From: a virus
Direction: 5' to 3' (one strand)
Virus record (IMG/VR): IMGVR_UViG_3300011115_000934
Coordinates: 1 to 64,000 of that record
DNA: 64,000 nucleotides
Of this stretch, positions 42,725 through 51,118 are shown piece after piece. The first letter of the stretch is position 1. Each line of letters begins with the position of its first letter. The translations under genes were made by a program, and so were the position numbers. The notes under the pieces are model-generated. The model was given only the letters and a program-made list of their open reading frames with translations, was not told the DNA's origin and did not search any database.

Positions 42725-43630
42725 ATGAGAACACTACAAGAAAAATATAATGCAATTCAAGAGGGAAAATTCTCTAAGGATCATTTTTTAGCTGAAGCTA
42801 GAATGCAACAACCACAACTAGTAACTCGTTTCAACGGATACGACGATGCTGTTCAGATCCTTAAGAATAAAGGAATGATTAAAGAAGCTGTGGTAGAAGA
42901 AGCAAAACAACCAAAAGCAACAAAAAAAGGATTAGCAGATTACAGATATAAACCAACTAACGAAATGGACAAGTATCCATACGAACAAATCCTAAGAGGT
43001 TTGAGAGTTGAGTTAGAGGGGTTAGGAGTTCAAGGAACACCAACTGCAGAACAATATGCAAAAGCATTAGCAACAGTATCTAAAAATTTAGCAAAAGATT
43101 CAATCTTCTATACAAATCAAGTAGCAGGTGTTAATCCAAAAGTAGATCTTCACGATAAAATGGTTCCTGTAACAGCAAAAAATACTGTTGACACTTTCAA
43201 CGGTATGAAAAAAGCTGAATTAAAAGAAGGATTCAAAAAACTAATCAAAAAAGTATTATCTGAAGAATTAACTGACGTAGAGAATTACAATAAGCCTGAC
43301 GTGTATGAAATGTACGGAGAGGATAGTGTAGATGAATCAGCAATGGGAGACATCTACACTTTAGCTCAAGAGCATGATAGATTTGAACACTTTGTACAAG
43401 CTGTAGAAGATGAGTTTGGACCAGTAGACGATATAGCAGAACTAGAGCACATTTTCAATGCTACAAGAGGTGAAGACGATATTGACTATGGTGATGAGAA
43501 CTTCTCAGATGCTGAAATTGATACAGAATACGAATCACCATCAGACAGAATGTATAACTCAGATGCATGGGTACAAGCACAAAGAGATATGATGGAAACA
43601 AAAAAATCGTTATCTGAATTATTAAAATAA
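42725..43630 (+). CDS. Putative prohead core/scaffold-associated precursor (301 aa)
   Basis: Opens MRTLQEKYNAIQEGKFSKDH and continues FLAE24-Ala, a classical T4-type prohead-protease site, then the TRFNGYDDAVQILKNKGMI segment I associate with head genes of marine T4-like phages. IKE54-Ala is a second candidate site. An internal leader-like helix (MKKAELKEGFKKLIKKVLSE, 161-180) ends at LSE180, after which an acidic C-terminal region follows. It is probably part of the inner prohead core and cut on maturation. Confidence 0.75.
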   Translation: MRTLQEKYNAIQEGKFSKDHFLAEARMQQPQLVTRFNGYDDAVQILKNKGMIKEAVVEEAKQPKATKKGLADYRYKPTNEMDKYPYEQILRGLRVELEGLGVQGTPTAEQYAKALATVSKNLAKDSIFYTNQVAGVNPKVDLHDKMVPVTAKNTVDTFNGMKKAELKEGFKKLIKKVLSEELTDVENYNKPDVYEMYGEDSVDESAMGDIYTLAQEHDRFEHFVQAVEDEFGPVDDIAELEHIFNATRGEDDIDYGDENFSDAEIDTEYESPSDRMYNSDAWVQAQRDMMETKKSLSELLK

Positions 43631-43635
43631 GTAAG

Positions 43636-44217
43636 ATGAACAATCCACTATTAATAAATGTAACTCCTTTCAAAGGACTTCTTACCGAAGTAAAAAACAG
43701 ACCAGGTGTATTTGAGGTAACAGGTATTATGCAAAGAGCAGGAGCTAAAAACCAAAACGGAAGAATCTACAAAAGAGAAATACTAGAAGATCAAGTAAGA
43801 GAGTATGTAGAGAATTTTGTAAAAGTAGGAAATGCTTACGGAGAATTAGATCATCCAGAATCAGCAATTGTATCTTTAAAAAATGCATCACACGTTGTAA
43901 AAGACTTATGGTGGGATGGAGATGATTTAATGGGGAAAGTAGAATTACTAAACACACCTTCAGGAAACATTGTAAAAGAAATACTAAGAGGAGGACATAC
44001 AATAGGAATATCTTCTCGAGGAACAGGATCAGTAACACAAACAAACGAAGGAACTTTAATGGTTCAACCAGACTTTGAATTAGTATGCTGGGATTTCGTT
44101 TCTAATCCTTCTACGCAAGGAGCTTTCATGAATCCAATTTCTTTAAACGAACAAAAACAAGCAGTAGGAAAATACGATAGACTAGATTCTATCATTAACA
44201 ACATATTAAGAGCATAA
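43636..44217 (+). CDS. gp21: Prohead core protease gp21 (193 aa)
   Basis: T4-type prohead protease. GRIYKREILE is followed by the catalytic histidine in YGELDHPE (His73) and the catalytic serine in GISSRGTGSV (Ser126/127), with WDFVSNPS (Asp153) supplying the third site. It degrades the scaffold and trims head proteins after (L/I)xE motifs. Length is close to T4 gp21 (212 aa). It provides the activity on which the packaged-cargo hypothesis for this window depends. The start of the next gene overlaps its stop. Confidence 0.92.
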   Translation: MNNPLLINVTPFKGLLTEVKNRPGVFEVTGIMQRAGAKNQNGRIYKREILEDQVREYVENFVKVGNAYGELDHPESAIVSLKNASHVVKDLWWDGDDLMGKVELLNTPSGNIVKEILRGGHTIGISSRGTGSVTQTNEGTLMVQPDFELVCWDFVSNPSTQGAFMNPISLNEQKQAVGKYDRLDSIINNILRA

Positions 44218-44501
44218 TGGAAAACAATTTCGACATGCACCAATGGCGTGCAAATTTTTTAAAAGAAGACTATAAAATAGGAGGAGATAGTGGCTTAGAT
44301 ATACCAGGAGACGAGCCTACTCCCGTAAAAGTAGATAAAGTTGCACAAGAAGTAGGTAGCATTGCAAGTACAATAGAGGACACATTTCAAGCATTTACTA
44401 AAGAGGTACAACAGAAGTACCCTGACATATTTCAGGATAAGAATATACTAGACCGTATCAATATGATGGCACAACAGATTAAACGGTTAAAAGGACTATA
44501 A
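44217..44501 (+). CDS. Small head-cluster protein (94 aa)
   Basis: N-terminus MENNFDMHQWRANFLKED resembles the leader of the 530-aa protein (NF-x-(L/M)-x3-FL-x-E) with LKE17 as candidate protease site. An acidic Pro-containing linker and a helical C-terminus (DRINMMAQQIKRLKGL) follow. Couples to gp21 by a TAATG overlap and ends before a terminator. Probably a minor prohead core component. Confidence 0.65.
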   Translation: MENNFDMHQWRANFLKEDYKIGGDSGLDIPGDEPTPVKVDKVAQEVGSIASTIEDTFQAFTKEVQQKYPDIFQDKNILDRINMMAQQIKRLKGL

Positions 44502-44531
44502 AGAGGTATATAACAACTATACACAAAACAC

Positions 44532-44557
44532 ACCCACCCCATAAAGGTGGGTTTTTT
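44532..44557 (+). terminator. Rho-independent terminator
   Basis: Stem ACCCACC/GGTGGGT with a 7-nt loop and six T. Same stem as the terminator at 37945. Confidence 0.88.
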
Positions 44558-44577
44558 ATGTTTTGTAAAACAGTATA

Positions 44578-44585
44578 TATTTATT
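44578..44585 (+). promoter_or_regulatory. Putative late promoter of scaffold-capsid unit
   Basis: TATATTTATTTAAG lies 98 nt before the scaffold ATG at 44684, giving the longest late leader in the window. Confidence 0.5.
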
Positions 44586-44592
44586 TAAGAAT

Positions 44593-44659
44593 ATATCACG
44601 ACCCTATGTGATATCTACTACAAAGTAAAACACTATTACGCTACTACTTAATAAGCGTA
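44593..44659 (+). promoter_or_regulatory. Leader with two hairpins upstream of scaffold and capsid genes
   Basis: Hairpin 1: ATATCAC (44593-44599) with GTGATAT (44608-44614). Hairpin 2: TACGCT (44637-44642) with AGCGTA (44654-44659). Both lie between the late promoter and the ATG, and may stabilise the mRNA or tune translation. Confidence 0.45.
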
Positions 44660-44683
44660 CGACAATCAAAAAATCAAATTAAA

Positions 44684-46159
44684 ATGTCAAACAAAGATTT
44701 ATTAAAGCAAGCTATTGCCGAAGCGAAAACTATTCGTGAAGCTGCAATTGCCAATGCTAAAGAAGCTTTAGAAGAAACATTGACTCCTCACTTAAAAGAA
44801 ATGCTTGCTCAAAAATTGCAAGAAATGGAAGATGCAGATGATGAGACAGTGGATGAAACTATTAACAACGCCGAAGCCGAAAGCTATTCTGAAAATCCAT
44901 CAAAACATGGTAATTTAGAAGAAGCAGAAGAAGAGGAAGAGGAAGCTGAAGAAGAAGAAACTCCTGAAGAAGGAGAAGAAGGTGAAGAAGAAGAGGAATT
45001 AGAAATCGAAGACATGTCTGTTGAAGATTTAAAAGACCTAATCAGAGACATCGTTGCACAGGAAGTAGGTAATGACGAAGAAGCAGAAATTGAAACTGGT
45101 GAGGAGTCTGAGGACGATATGACTAGTGTAGATGATTCAGAAGAAATCGACATTAACGAATTATTAGCAGAATTAGAAGGAATGGACGAATCATCTTACA
45201 CCAAGAACCCAAAAGACTCAGACAAAAGTGGAGCTAATGATGGATTTACAAATCCTTCAAAAAGAACACCAGCAAACTCTAAACATGGAAACACTTATCA
45301 AGCAGGTGCTGGTCATAAGCCAGGAAGAGAAACCTACACAAACGAAGGTGAAGAAGTAAATGAGGATTTACAAGCAGACGTAAAAGCTTTAGCCGCTAAG
45401 TACGGTCAAGCATTTGATGCTTGGATTACAAAAACTGGAGAAAAAATTCACGGTGGTCAAGGATTAGGTCTTACTAAAGGTGCATTCAAAGAAACAGTAA
45501 ATGAGGACTTGAAGGCAGACATGGAAGCTTTAGCTAGTAAATATGGAAAAGCTTTTGATGCTTGGATTACAAAAACTGGAGAAAAGATTCATGGTGGTCA
45601 AGGATTAGGACTTACTAAAGGTGCATTTAAAGAAACAGTAAATGAAGATCTAAAACAAGACGTAGAAGCTTTAGCCGCTAAGTACGGAAAAGCATTTGAA
45701 GATTGGATTACAAGAACTGGAGAAAGGATTCATGGTGGTCAAGGATTAGGTCTTAATAAACCATCTAGAGGTATCGGAATGGAAGAAGAAGTATCTGAAG
45801 AATTAAACGAAGCTTTAAAAGCAGTTAGAATTCTAAGAAATCAACTTCAAGAAGTTAATCTTTTAAATGCAAAATTACTTTATGTAAATAAAGTATTCAA
45901 ATCAACTAATTTATCTGAAGGTCAAAAAGTAAATGTTATCGCAGCATTTGACAAAGCCGAAACAGTTAAAGAAGTAAAATTAGTTTTCGAAACAGTTTCT
46001 AAAAATGTAGTTGCTAAACCAGCTGCATTAAAAGAGCACAGATCTTTTGCTTCTAAAGCAACAGGTAACGCACAAACAACTGCACCAAAAGAAATCTTAT
46101 CAGAAGTATCTGAGCAAGTTCAAAGATGGCAGAAGTTAGCAGGAATCATTAAATCATAA
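44684..46159 (+). CDS. gp22: Prohead core scaffold gp22-like with triplicated module (491 aa)
   Basis: Acidic helical protein directly before the capsid gene. Residues 1-180 are Glu-rich (a run of EEEEEAEEEE type at about 85-110). Residues 227-367 contain three tandem 47-residue repeats with cores AAKYGQAFDAWITKTGE and IHGGQGLGL. The C-terminal part (LNEALKAVRILRNQLQEVNL, then LLYVNKVFKSTNLSEGQKV) is the piece most like gp22 of marine T4-like phages. gp22 fills the prohead and is destroyed by gp21. The repeats are unusual and may be surviving peptides. Confidence 0.8.
   Translation: MSNKDLLKQAIAEAKTIREAAIANAKEALEETLTPHLKEMLAQKLQEMEDADDETVDETINNAEAESYSENPSKHGNLEEAEEEEEEAEEEETPEEGEEGEEEEELEIEDMSVEDLKDLIRDIVAQEVGNDEEAEIETGEESEDDMTSVDDSEEIDINELLAELEGMDESSYTKNPKDSDKSGANDGFTNPSKRTPANSKHGNTYQAGAGHKPGRETYTNEGEEVNEDLQADVKALAAKYGQAFDAWITKTGEKIHGGQGLGLTKGAFKETVNEDLKADMEALASKYGKAFDAWITKTGEKIHGGQGLGLTKGAFKETVNEDLKQDVEALAAKYGKAFEDWITRTGERIHGGQGLGLNKPSRGIGMEEEVSEELNEALKAVRILRNQLQEVNLLNAKLLYVNKVFKSTNLSEGQKVNVIAAFDKAETVKEVKLVFETVSKNVVAKPAALKEHRSFASKATGNAQTTAPKEILSEVSEQVQRWQKLAGIIKS
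45362..45784 (+). repeat. Three tandem 141-bp in-frame repeats
   Basis: Copies start at 45362, 45503 and 45644, each 141 nt (47 codons), within the scaffold gene. The first two copies are very alike; the third diverges at its end. Confidence 0.9.
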
Positions 46160-46183
46160 AAATAAAAAACAAAAAACAACCAA

Positions 46184-47797
46184 ATGGAATTAAATCAATT
46201 ATTCGAAGGTTCAAATAACTACAAGTCTTTACAAGCTGACGCAGCTCGTTTGTCTGGTAAATGGGCCAAATCAGGTTTGTTAGAAGGAATTTCTAACGAA
46301 ATCGAAAGAAACAACATGGCTATGATTCTTGAGAATCAAGCAAAACAAATTGTATCTGAGGTATCTAACACAGGTAACGGTGCAATCGGAACAACTTCAG
46401 GTAATGCTGCAGGTGGTGCTGAGCAGTGGGCAGGTGTTGCTTTACCATTAGTACGTAAAGTATTCGCTCAAATCGCAGCTAAAGATTTCGTATCTGTACA
46501 ACCAATGAACTTACCTTCAGGTCTTGTATTTTACTTAGACTTTAAATACGGTACTGCAACTGGTGGTAGAACTGCAGGTGAGAACATCTACGGTAACGTT
46601 TCTACAGCTAACTCTAAAATAGCAGTAGATAGTGAAGTATCAGGAGGTTTATATGGAGCAGGTCAGTTTGGATACTCAATTAACCAAACATCTTCTGTTG
46701 TTCCAACTATTACAAACGGAACTGCAACTTCAGCTTCTATAGGATATCAAGATGGAATAAACCCAGCTTCTTTCAAAACTGCTGCAATCGCAATAACAAG
46801 CCTTTCAGGATCTGACATAGAGGCAGTTAGAGCCTTTAGATTATTGTCAGCATCAGTAGATGTAACAACTAACCCTGAATTAACATTTGTTTCTAGTTCA
46901 GCAGGTGTCAACTTCGTAGTATTTGTTTCTTCTACAATAGGAGCAGCAGCTACTATTACAACTCCTAACGTTAGATTTACAAAACAACCACTTGACACTA
47001 CAAGAGGTGACTTTGAAGATACAGGAGCTTCTACAGGATTCGGTAACATTACCATCCCAGAAATCAACGTATCTCTTGCTTCTGAAGCAATTGTTGCGAA
47101 AACAAGAAAATTAAAAGCACAATGGACTCCTGAGTTCGCACAAGATTTGAATGCTTACCACTCAATTGATGCTGAAGCAGAATTAACTTCATTATTATCT
47201 GAATACATCTCTATGGAGATTGACTTAGAATTAATGGATATGTTGATTCAAGATGCAGCTACAACTGAAAGATGGTCAGCAGCAAACAACAAAACTTGGA
47301 CAGGAACAGCTTGGTCTACTACAGCATCAGCTTTCTACAACACTCAAGGTCAATGGTTTGGAACTTTAGGTACTAAAGTACAAAAAGTATCTAACAAAAT
47401 TCACCAAAAAACTTTAAGAGGTGGAGCTAACTTCTTAGTATGTTCTCCAACTGTAGCTACAATCTTGGAATCAATCCCTGGATATGCAGCAGATACAAAT
47501 GGTGATAAAATGGACTTCGCAATGGGAGTTCAAAAAGTAGGTAACTTGAATTCTCGTTTCAGAGTTTACAAAAACCCTTACATGACTGAAAACGTAATCT
47601 TATTAGGATACAGAGGATCTCAATTCTTGGAAACTGGTGCAGTTTATGCTCCTTACATTCCATTAATCATGACTCCACTTGTATACGATCCAGTTACCTT
47701 CACACCAAGAAAAGGTATCATGACTCGTTACGCTAAGAAAATGATTAGACCAGAATTCTATGGTAAAATCTTCGTATCAGATATCACTACAGTGTAA
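46184..47797 (+). CDS. gp23: Major capsid protein gp23 (537 aa)
   Basis: HK97-fold T4-type capsid protein of usual length (T4 gp23 is 521 aa). The N-terminal 60 residues are a delta-like segment with candidate gp21 sites LFE8, LLE34, ILE50 and VSE59 before the Gly/Asn-rich mature start region. The core contains SVQPMNLPSGLVFYLDFKYG and, late, ITTLxx-like end after TPRKGIMTRYAKKMIRPEFYG. It follows the scaffold gene and ends before a strong terminator. Codon choice (more C/T-ending codons such as AAC, TAC and GGT) is visibly different from the neighbours, fitting very high expression. Confidence 0.95.
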   Translation: MELNQLFEGSNNYKSLQADAARLSGKWAKSGLLEGISNEIERNNMAMILENQAKQIVSEVSNTGNGAIGTTSGNAAGGAEQWAGVALPLVRKVFAQIAAKDFVSVQPMNLPSGLVFYLDFKYGTATGGRTAGENIYGNVSTANSKIAVDSEVSGGLYGAGQFGYSINQTSSVVPTITNGTATSASIGYQDGINPASFKTAAIAITSLSGSDIEAVRAFRLLSASVDVTTNPELTFVSSSAGVNFVVFVSSTIGAAATITTPNVRFTKQPLDTTRGDFEDTGASTGFGNITIPEINVSLASEAIVAKTRKLKAQWTPEFAQDLNAYHSIDAEAELTSLLSEYISMEIDLELMDMLIQDAATTERWSAANNKTWTGTAWSTTASAFYNTQGQWFGTLGTKVQKVSNKIHQKTLRGGANFLVCSPTVATILESIPGYAADTNGDKMDFAMGVQKVGNLNSRFRVYKNPYMTENVILLGYRGSQFLETGAVYAPYIPLIMTPLVYDPVTFTPRKGIMTRYAKKMIRPEFYGKIFVSDITTV

Positions 47798-47817
47798 TCT
47801 AACTTAGAATAGAAATT

Positions 47818-47845
47818 AAAGAGAGCTTCGGCTCTCTTTTTTTTT
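47818..47845 (+). terminator. Strong terminator after capsid gene
   Basis: Stem AAAGAGAGC/GCTCTCTTT with a TTCG tetraloop and a long T run. Confidence 0.92.
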
Positions 47846-47861
47846 ATACAAACATTTCGTA

Positions 47862-47869
47862 TATTTATT
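47862..47869 (+). promoter_or_regulatory. Putative late promoter TATTTATT
   Basis: GTATATTTATTAG ends 23 nt before the phoH ATG at 47893, after the terminator. Confidence 0.5.
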
Positions 47870-47892
47870 AGAAACAAATACAGTTTATATAC

Positions 47893-48579
47893 ATGGGATC
47901 TAATCACCACACCGATGAAGTTTTCACTCCAAAGAGAAAACCAAAAAATCCAATTAAGTTCCAACTCCAACTTAATGAAGAACAAAAATTAGCAAAAGCA
48001 CTTATTATTGAAAACCCAGTAGTCGTTCTAAAGGGAATGGCAGGTTCGGGAAAAACCTTAGTAGCAGTACAAGCAGCCCTTGATATGCTATTCTGTAAAG
48101 AGGTAGAAAAGATTGTTATAACAAGACCTACCGTTGCTAAAGAAGAACTAGGGTTTCTACCAGGCGATCTTAAAGAAAAGATGGATCCTTGGTTGGCACC
48201 AATTTATCACAACTTATATATGCTTTATGGAAAAGATAAAGTAGATAAGGAATTAGAACAAGGACATATCGAAATTGTACCATTTGCATTTATGAGAGGT
48301 AGAACATTTGTTAACTCTTTTGTAATAGTAGATGAGGCTCAGAACGTTACTCAAGACCAAATGGAAACAGTATTGGGGAGACTTGGTAAAGGATCCAAAA
48401 TGGTAATCTGTGGAGATTTAGCTCAAATAGATTTAAAAATAAAAAAGGAAACAGGATTTTCTTTTCTAACAAGAGTTGAAGAACAAGTAAAAGGATTTAA
48501 GATATTTGCTCTAAAAGCCAATCACAGACATGAGATCGTTTCACCTATTTTAAAAGTGTACCAAGACTTCAGGGATTAA
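47893..48579 (+). CDS. phoH: PhoH-like ATPase (228 aa)
   Basis: P-loop ATPase of the PhoH family: Walker A GMAGSGKT (48-55), TRPTVAKEELGFLPGD (78-93), Walker B FVIVDEAQN (Asp147, Glu148), and CGDLAQIDL. PhoH-like proteins are very common in phages of marine hosts; a role in RNA or phosphate-stress metabolism has been proposed but not settled. It has its own promoter between the capsid terminator and the fibre genes. ATG 47893 gives a short polar N-terminus before the domain. Confidence 0.92.
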   Translation: MGSNHHTDEVFTPKRKPKNPIKFQLQLNEEQKLAKALIIENPVVVLKGMAGSGKTLVAVQAALDMLFCKEVEKIVITRPTVAKEELGFLPGDLKEKMDPWLAPIYHNLYMLYGKDKVDKELEQGHIEIVPFAFMRGRTFVNSFVIVDEAQNVTQDQMETVLGRLGKGSKMVICGDLAQIDLKIKKETGFSFLTRVEEQVKGFKIFALKANHRHEIVSPILKVYQDFRD

Positions 48580-48589
48580 AGTAAACTGC

Positions 48590-48597
48590 TATTTATA
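48590..48597 (+). promoter_or_regulatory. Putative late promoter TATTTATA
   Basis: GCTATTTATACATAA ends 14 nt before the ATG at 48612. Confidence 0.6.
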
Positions 48598-48611
48598 CAT
48601 AAAAGATATCA

Positions 48612-49010
48612 ATGGCTGCAGGAATATACAATTTTACAATAGAACAAGGAACTACAGTAGACTTTGAGGTACAGTATAAAGACTCAAATTTAGTACCTGT
48701 AGATCTAAGTGCCTACACTGGTAGAATGCAAATACGATCTACCTATGCAGATAACCAACCAACAACATACATTACTCTATCAAGCTCACGAGCACCTGAT
48801 GGAACAGGTTTAAATTTTAGTGGAAGTGCTGCAAGAGGATTGAAACCACCTACAAGTGGTTCAATTGGAGTATACATATTGGCAGCATCTTCATCCGCTC
48901 TTAACTTTGCAAAAGCAAAGTACGACTTAGAATTATACTCAGGAAGCTTCGCAGTAAGATTGTTAGAAGGAACAGTAACACTAGATAAGGAAGTAACTCG
49001 AGTACCATGA
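48612..49010 (+). CDS. Small virion structural protein, beta-sandwich type (132 aa)
   Basis: The sequence FTIEQGTTVDFEVQYKDSN, VDLSAYTGRMQIRS, then AKYDLELYSGSFAVRLLEGT and EVTR is a widespread phage pattern of Ig-like or baseplate-upper-type beta domains. It is encoded just before the collagen-like fibre gene with a 4-nt ATGA overlap, so it may cap or anchor that fibre. Confidence 0.75.
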   Translation: MAAGIYNFTIEQGTTVDFEVQYKDSNLVPVDLSAYTGRMQIRSTYADNQPTTYITLSSSRAPDGTGLNFSGSAARGLKPPTSGSIGVYILAASSSALNFAKAKYDLELYSGSFAVRLLEGTVTLDKEVTRVP

Positions 49011-51100
49011 TAGTAAACGTATTAACAGACGATGGAACTACTGTAGAAATAATTCAAGGTGGTTTACCTAACGTTGTAGAAGTTTTTCAATCTGCAGCAC
49101 CACAGGTTGTAGAAATAGTTACGGCTGGACCTCAAGGACCTCAAGGACCAGCAGGAGCCACTGCTAGTACAGCATCCTTTGTAACAACTGCATCTTTCAA
49201 TTCATATACAGGTTCAAGTACATCTCAATTTGCAGGTACTTCGTCATTTGCAACAACTGCTTCCTATGTACTAGGAGGTGGTGGAACTGGAGCAGGATTC
49301 CCATACTCAGGTTCAGCAGTCATAACAGGTTCATTAGCAATAACAGGATCATTAAGGGTAACTCAAGGAATAACAGGTTCTTTATTTGGAACTGCATCAA
49401 CAGCAACTACTGCATCTTTTGCATTGACATCGTCAAACATTTCACCTGCTATAGCAAATAATATAAATAATTTAATACTAACAGCAACAGGTGGAGGTAC
49501 TATAAATGGTGAAAGTAATTTAAGATTTGACGGAACTACACTTGTAGCGAATTCAAACTTTCAACAAGGAGGTGATGTAACAGCAACTGGAGGATACTCA
49601 CATGCTGAAGGAGGAGGAGGTACAGTAGCATCAGGAGACTATTCACATGCAGAAGGAGAGAGCACACAAGCAATAGGACGATCTTCACACGCTGAAGGTA
49701 ATAGCACAGTGGCATCAGGGAGTTGGCAACACGTACAAGGAGCTTATAACATATCTTCATCAGCTCAATCAGCTTTTATAATAGGTAATGGTACATCAAA
49801 TACAGCTAGATCAAACTTAGTATTTGCTTCTGGAAGTACTTTTCAGGTAACAGGATCATTACGAGTATCAGGCTCAATAACAGGATCACTATTTGGAACT
49901 GCTTCAAGAGCAGTATCAAGTTCATATGCTTTAAATGCTACCAATGCAACAAGTGCTTCAGACATCTCACCTGCTATTACAAATAACCAAGACAACTATT
50001 TACTAACAGCAACAGGTGGAGGTACAATAAACGGTGAATACCAGCTAACGTTTGATGGAACTAGATTCATAGCTTATTCATCATTTCAACAAGGAAATAG
50101 TACAGACGCAAGTGGAAACTATTCCAATGCTCAAGGAAGTTCAACAAAAGCTGAAGGAGTTAGCTCGCATGCAGAAGGAAGAAGTACCTCTGCAACAGGA
50201 GACTATTCACATGCAGAAGGATATAGTGCAAGAACGTATAGAGGCTATTCACATGCAGAAGGAAATCGTGCAAGATCTTATGGTAGCTACTCACATGCTG
50301 AAGGACAAGAAACTGAGACAGGAATTACAACTGCCTTTAAGTCAACAGTATCATCAGGAGTTTTTACTATTGAATCAGGATATGGGGATATAACAAGTAT
50401 CTTTACAATAGGAAACACACTAATATCAGATGACTCAGAGTATGATGCTTTATATGGAAAACAGCTATATACAATATCAGCTGTAGATTGGAACGGTACA
50501 AATACTATAATTACAATTACAGATAACTCAATTAATACATCTTATTCAAATATAGGAGATATTAGTTACATATTTCAATGGAAAGATTATAACGGTAACA
50601 AAACAATCTCTGGAGAAGCTTCACATACAGAAGGATATTTTACACAAGCAGTAGGAAAGAGTTCACATGCTGAAGGAAACGGTACAATGGCACTAGGAGA
50701 TTATCAACATGTACAGGGTCAATTCAACATACCACTTACAACACCATCTTCTTTTATTCATGGAAATGGTACAGATAATGCAAATAGATCAAACTTAATA
50801 CATGCACATGATTCTACAGTAGAGATAACAGGATCTTTAATAGTAACAGATACAATAACTGGAAATTTAACAGGAACAGCCACAAATGCGACAAATGCAG
50901 ATAATGCTACAAATGCTGCAAATGCAACTCAAGCAGTAAGTGCTTCTTTTGCAGTATCATCTTCAAGAGCAATATCGAGTTCTTTTGCAACAACAGCTTC
51001 ATTTGCAGCTACAGCATCTTTTGCTTTAAATGCAGGAGGTGGTGGAATAGATTTAGGACTAGTACAAGCATTCTCAGTAGGATTACAAAATATATTTTAA
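49007..51100 (+). CDS. Second tail fibre: collagen-like start, SHAEG repeats and inserted domain (697 aa)
   Basis: Residues 1-45 end in a short collagen-like GPQGPQGPAGA, followed by TASF-type repeats (TASFVTTASF). A short SHAEG array (about residues 200-240), the shared capping module NISSSAQSAFIIGNGT, then a second array interrupted near residues 435-540 by a non-repeat domain (GVFTIESGYGDITSIFTIGN). After it come two more SHAEG units and a cap with HGNGTDNANRSNLIHAH. The C-terminus has an Ala/Thr/Asn stalk (ATNADNATNAANATQ). A trimeric fibre related to the one at 19007; probably the receptor-binding arm that carries the glycine-rich tips encoded downstream. Confidence 0.8.
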   Translation: MIVNVLTDDGTTVEIIQGGLPNVVEVFQSAAPQVVEIVTAGPQGPQGPAGATASTASFVTTASFNSYTGSSTSQFAGTSSFATTASYVLGGGGTGAGFPYSGSAVITGSLAITGSLRVTQGITGSLFGTASTATTASFALTSSNISPAIANNINNLILTATGGGTINGESNLRFDGTTLVANSNFQQGGDVTATGGYSHAEGGGGTVASGDYSHAEGESTQAIGRSSHAEGNSTVASGSWQHVQGAYNISSSAQSAFIIGNGTSNTARSNLVFASGSTFQVTGSLRVSGSITGSLFGTASRAVSSSYALNATNATSASDISPAITNNQDNYLLTATGGGTINGEYQLTFDGTRFIAYSSFQQGNSTDASGNYSNAQGSSTKAEGVSSHAEGRSTSATGDYSHAEGYSARTYRGYSHAEGNRARSYGSYSHAEGQETETGITTAFKSTVSSGVFTIESGYGDITSIFTIGNTLISDDSEYDALYGKQLYTISAVDWNGTNTIITITDNSINTSYSNIGDISYIFQWKDYNGNKTISGEASHTEGYFTQAVGKSSHAEGNGTMALGDYQHVQGQFNIPLTTPSSFIHGNGTDNANRSNLIHAHDSTVEITGSLIVTDTITGNLTGTATNATNADNATNAANATQAVSASFAVSSSRAISSSFATTASFAATASFALNAGGGGIDLGLVQAFSVGLQNIF

Positions 51101-51118
51101 TAAATTAAATAAAAAACA

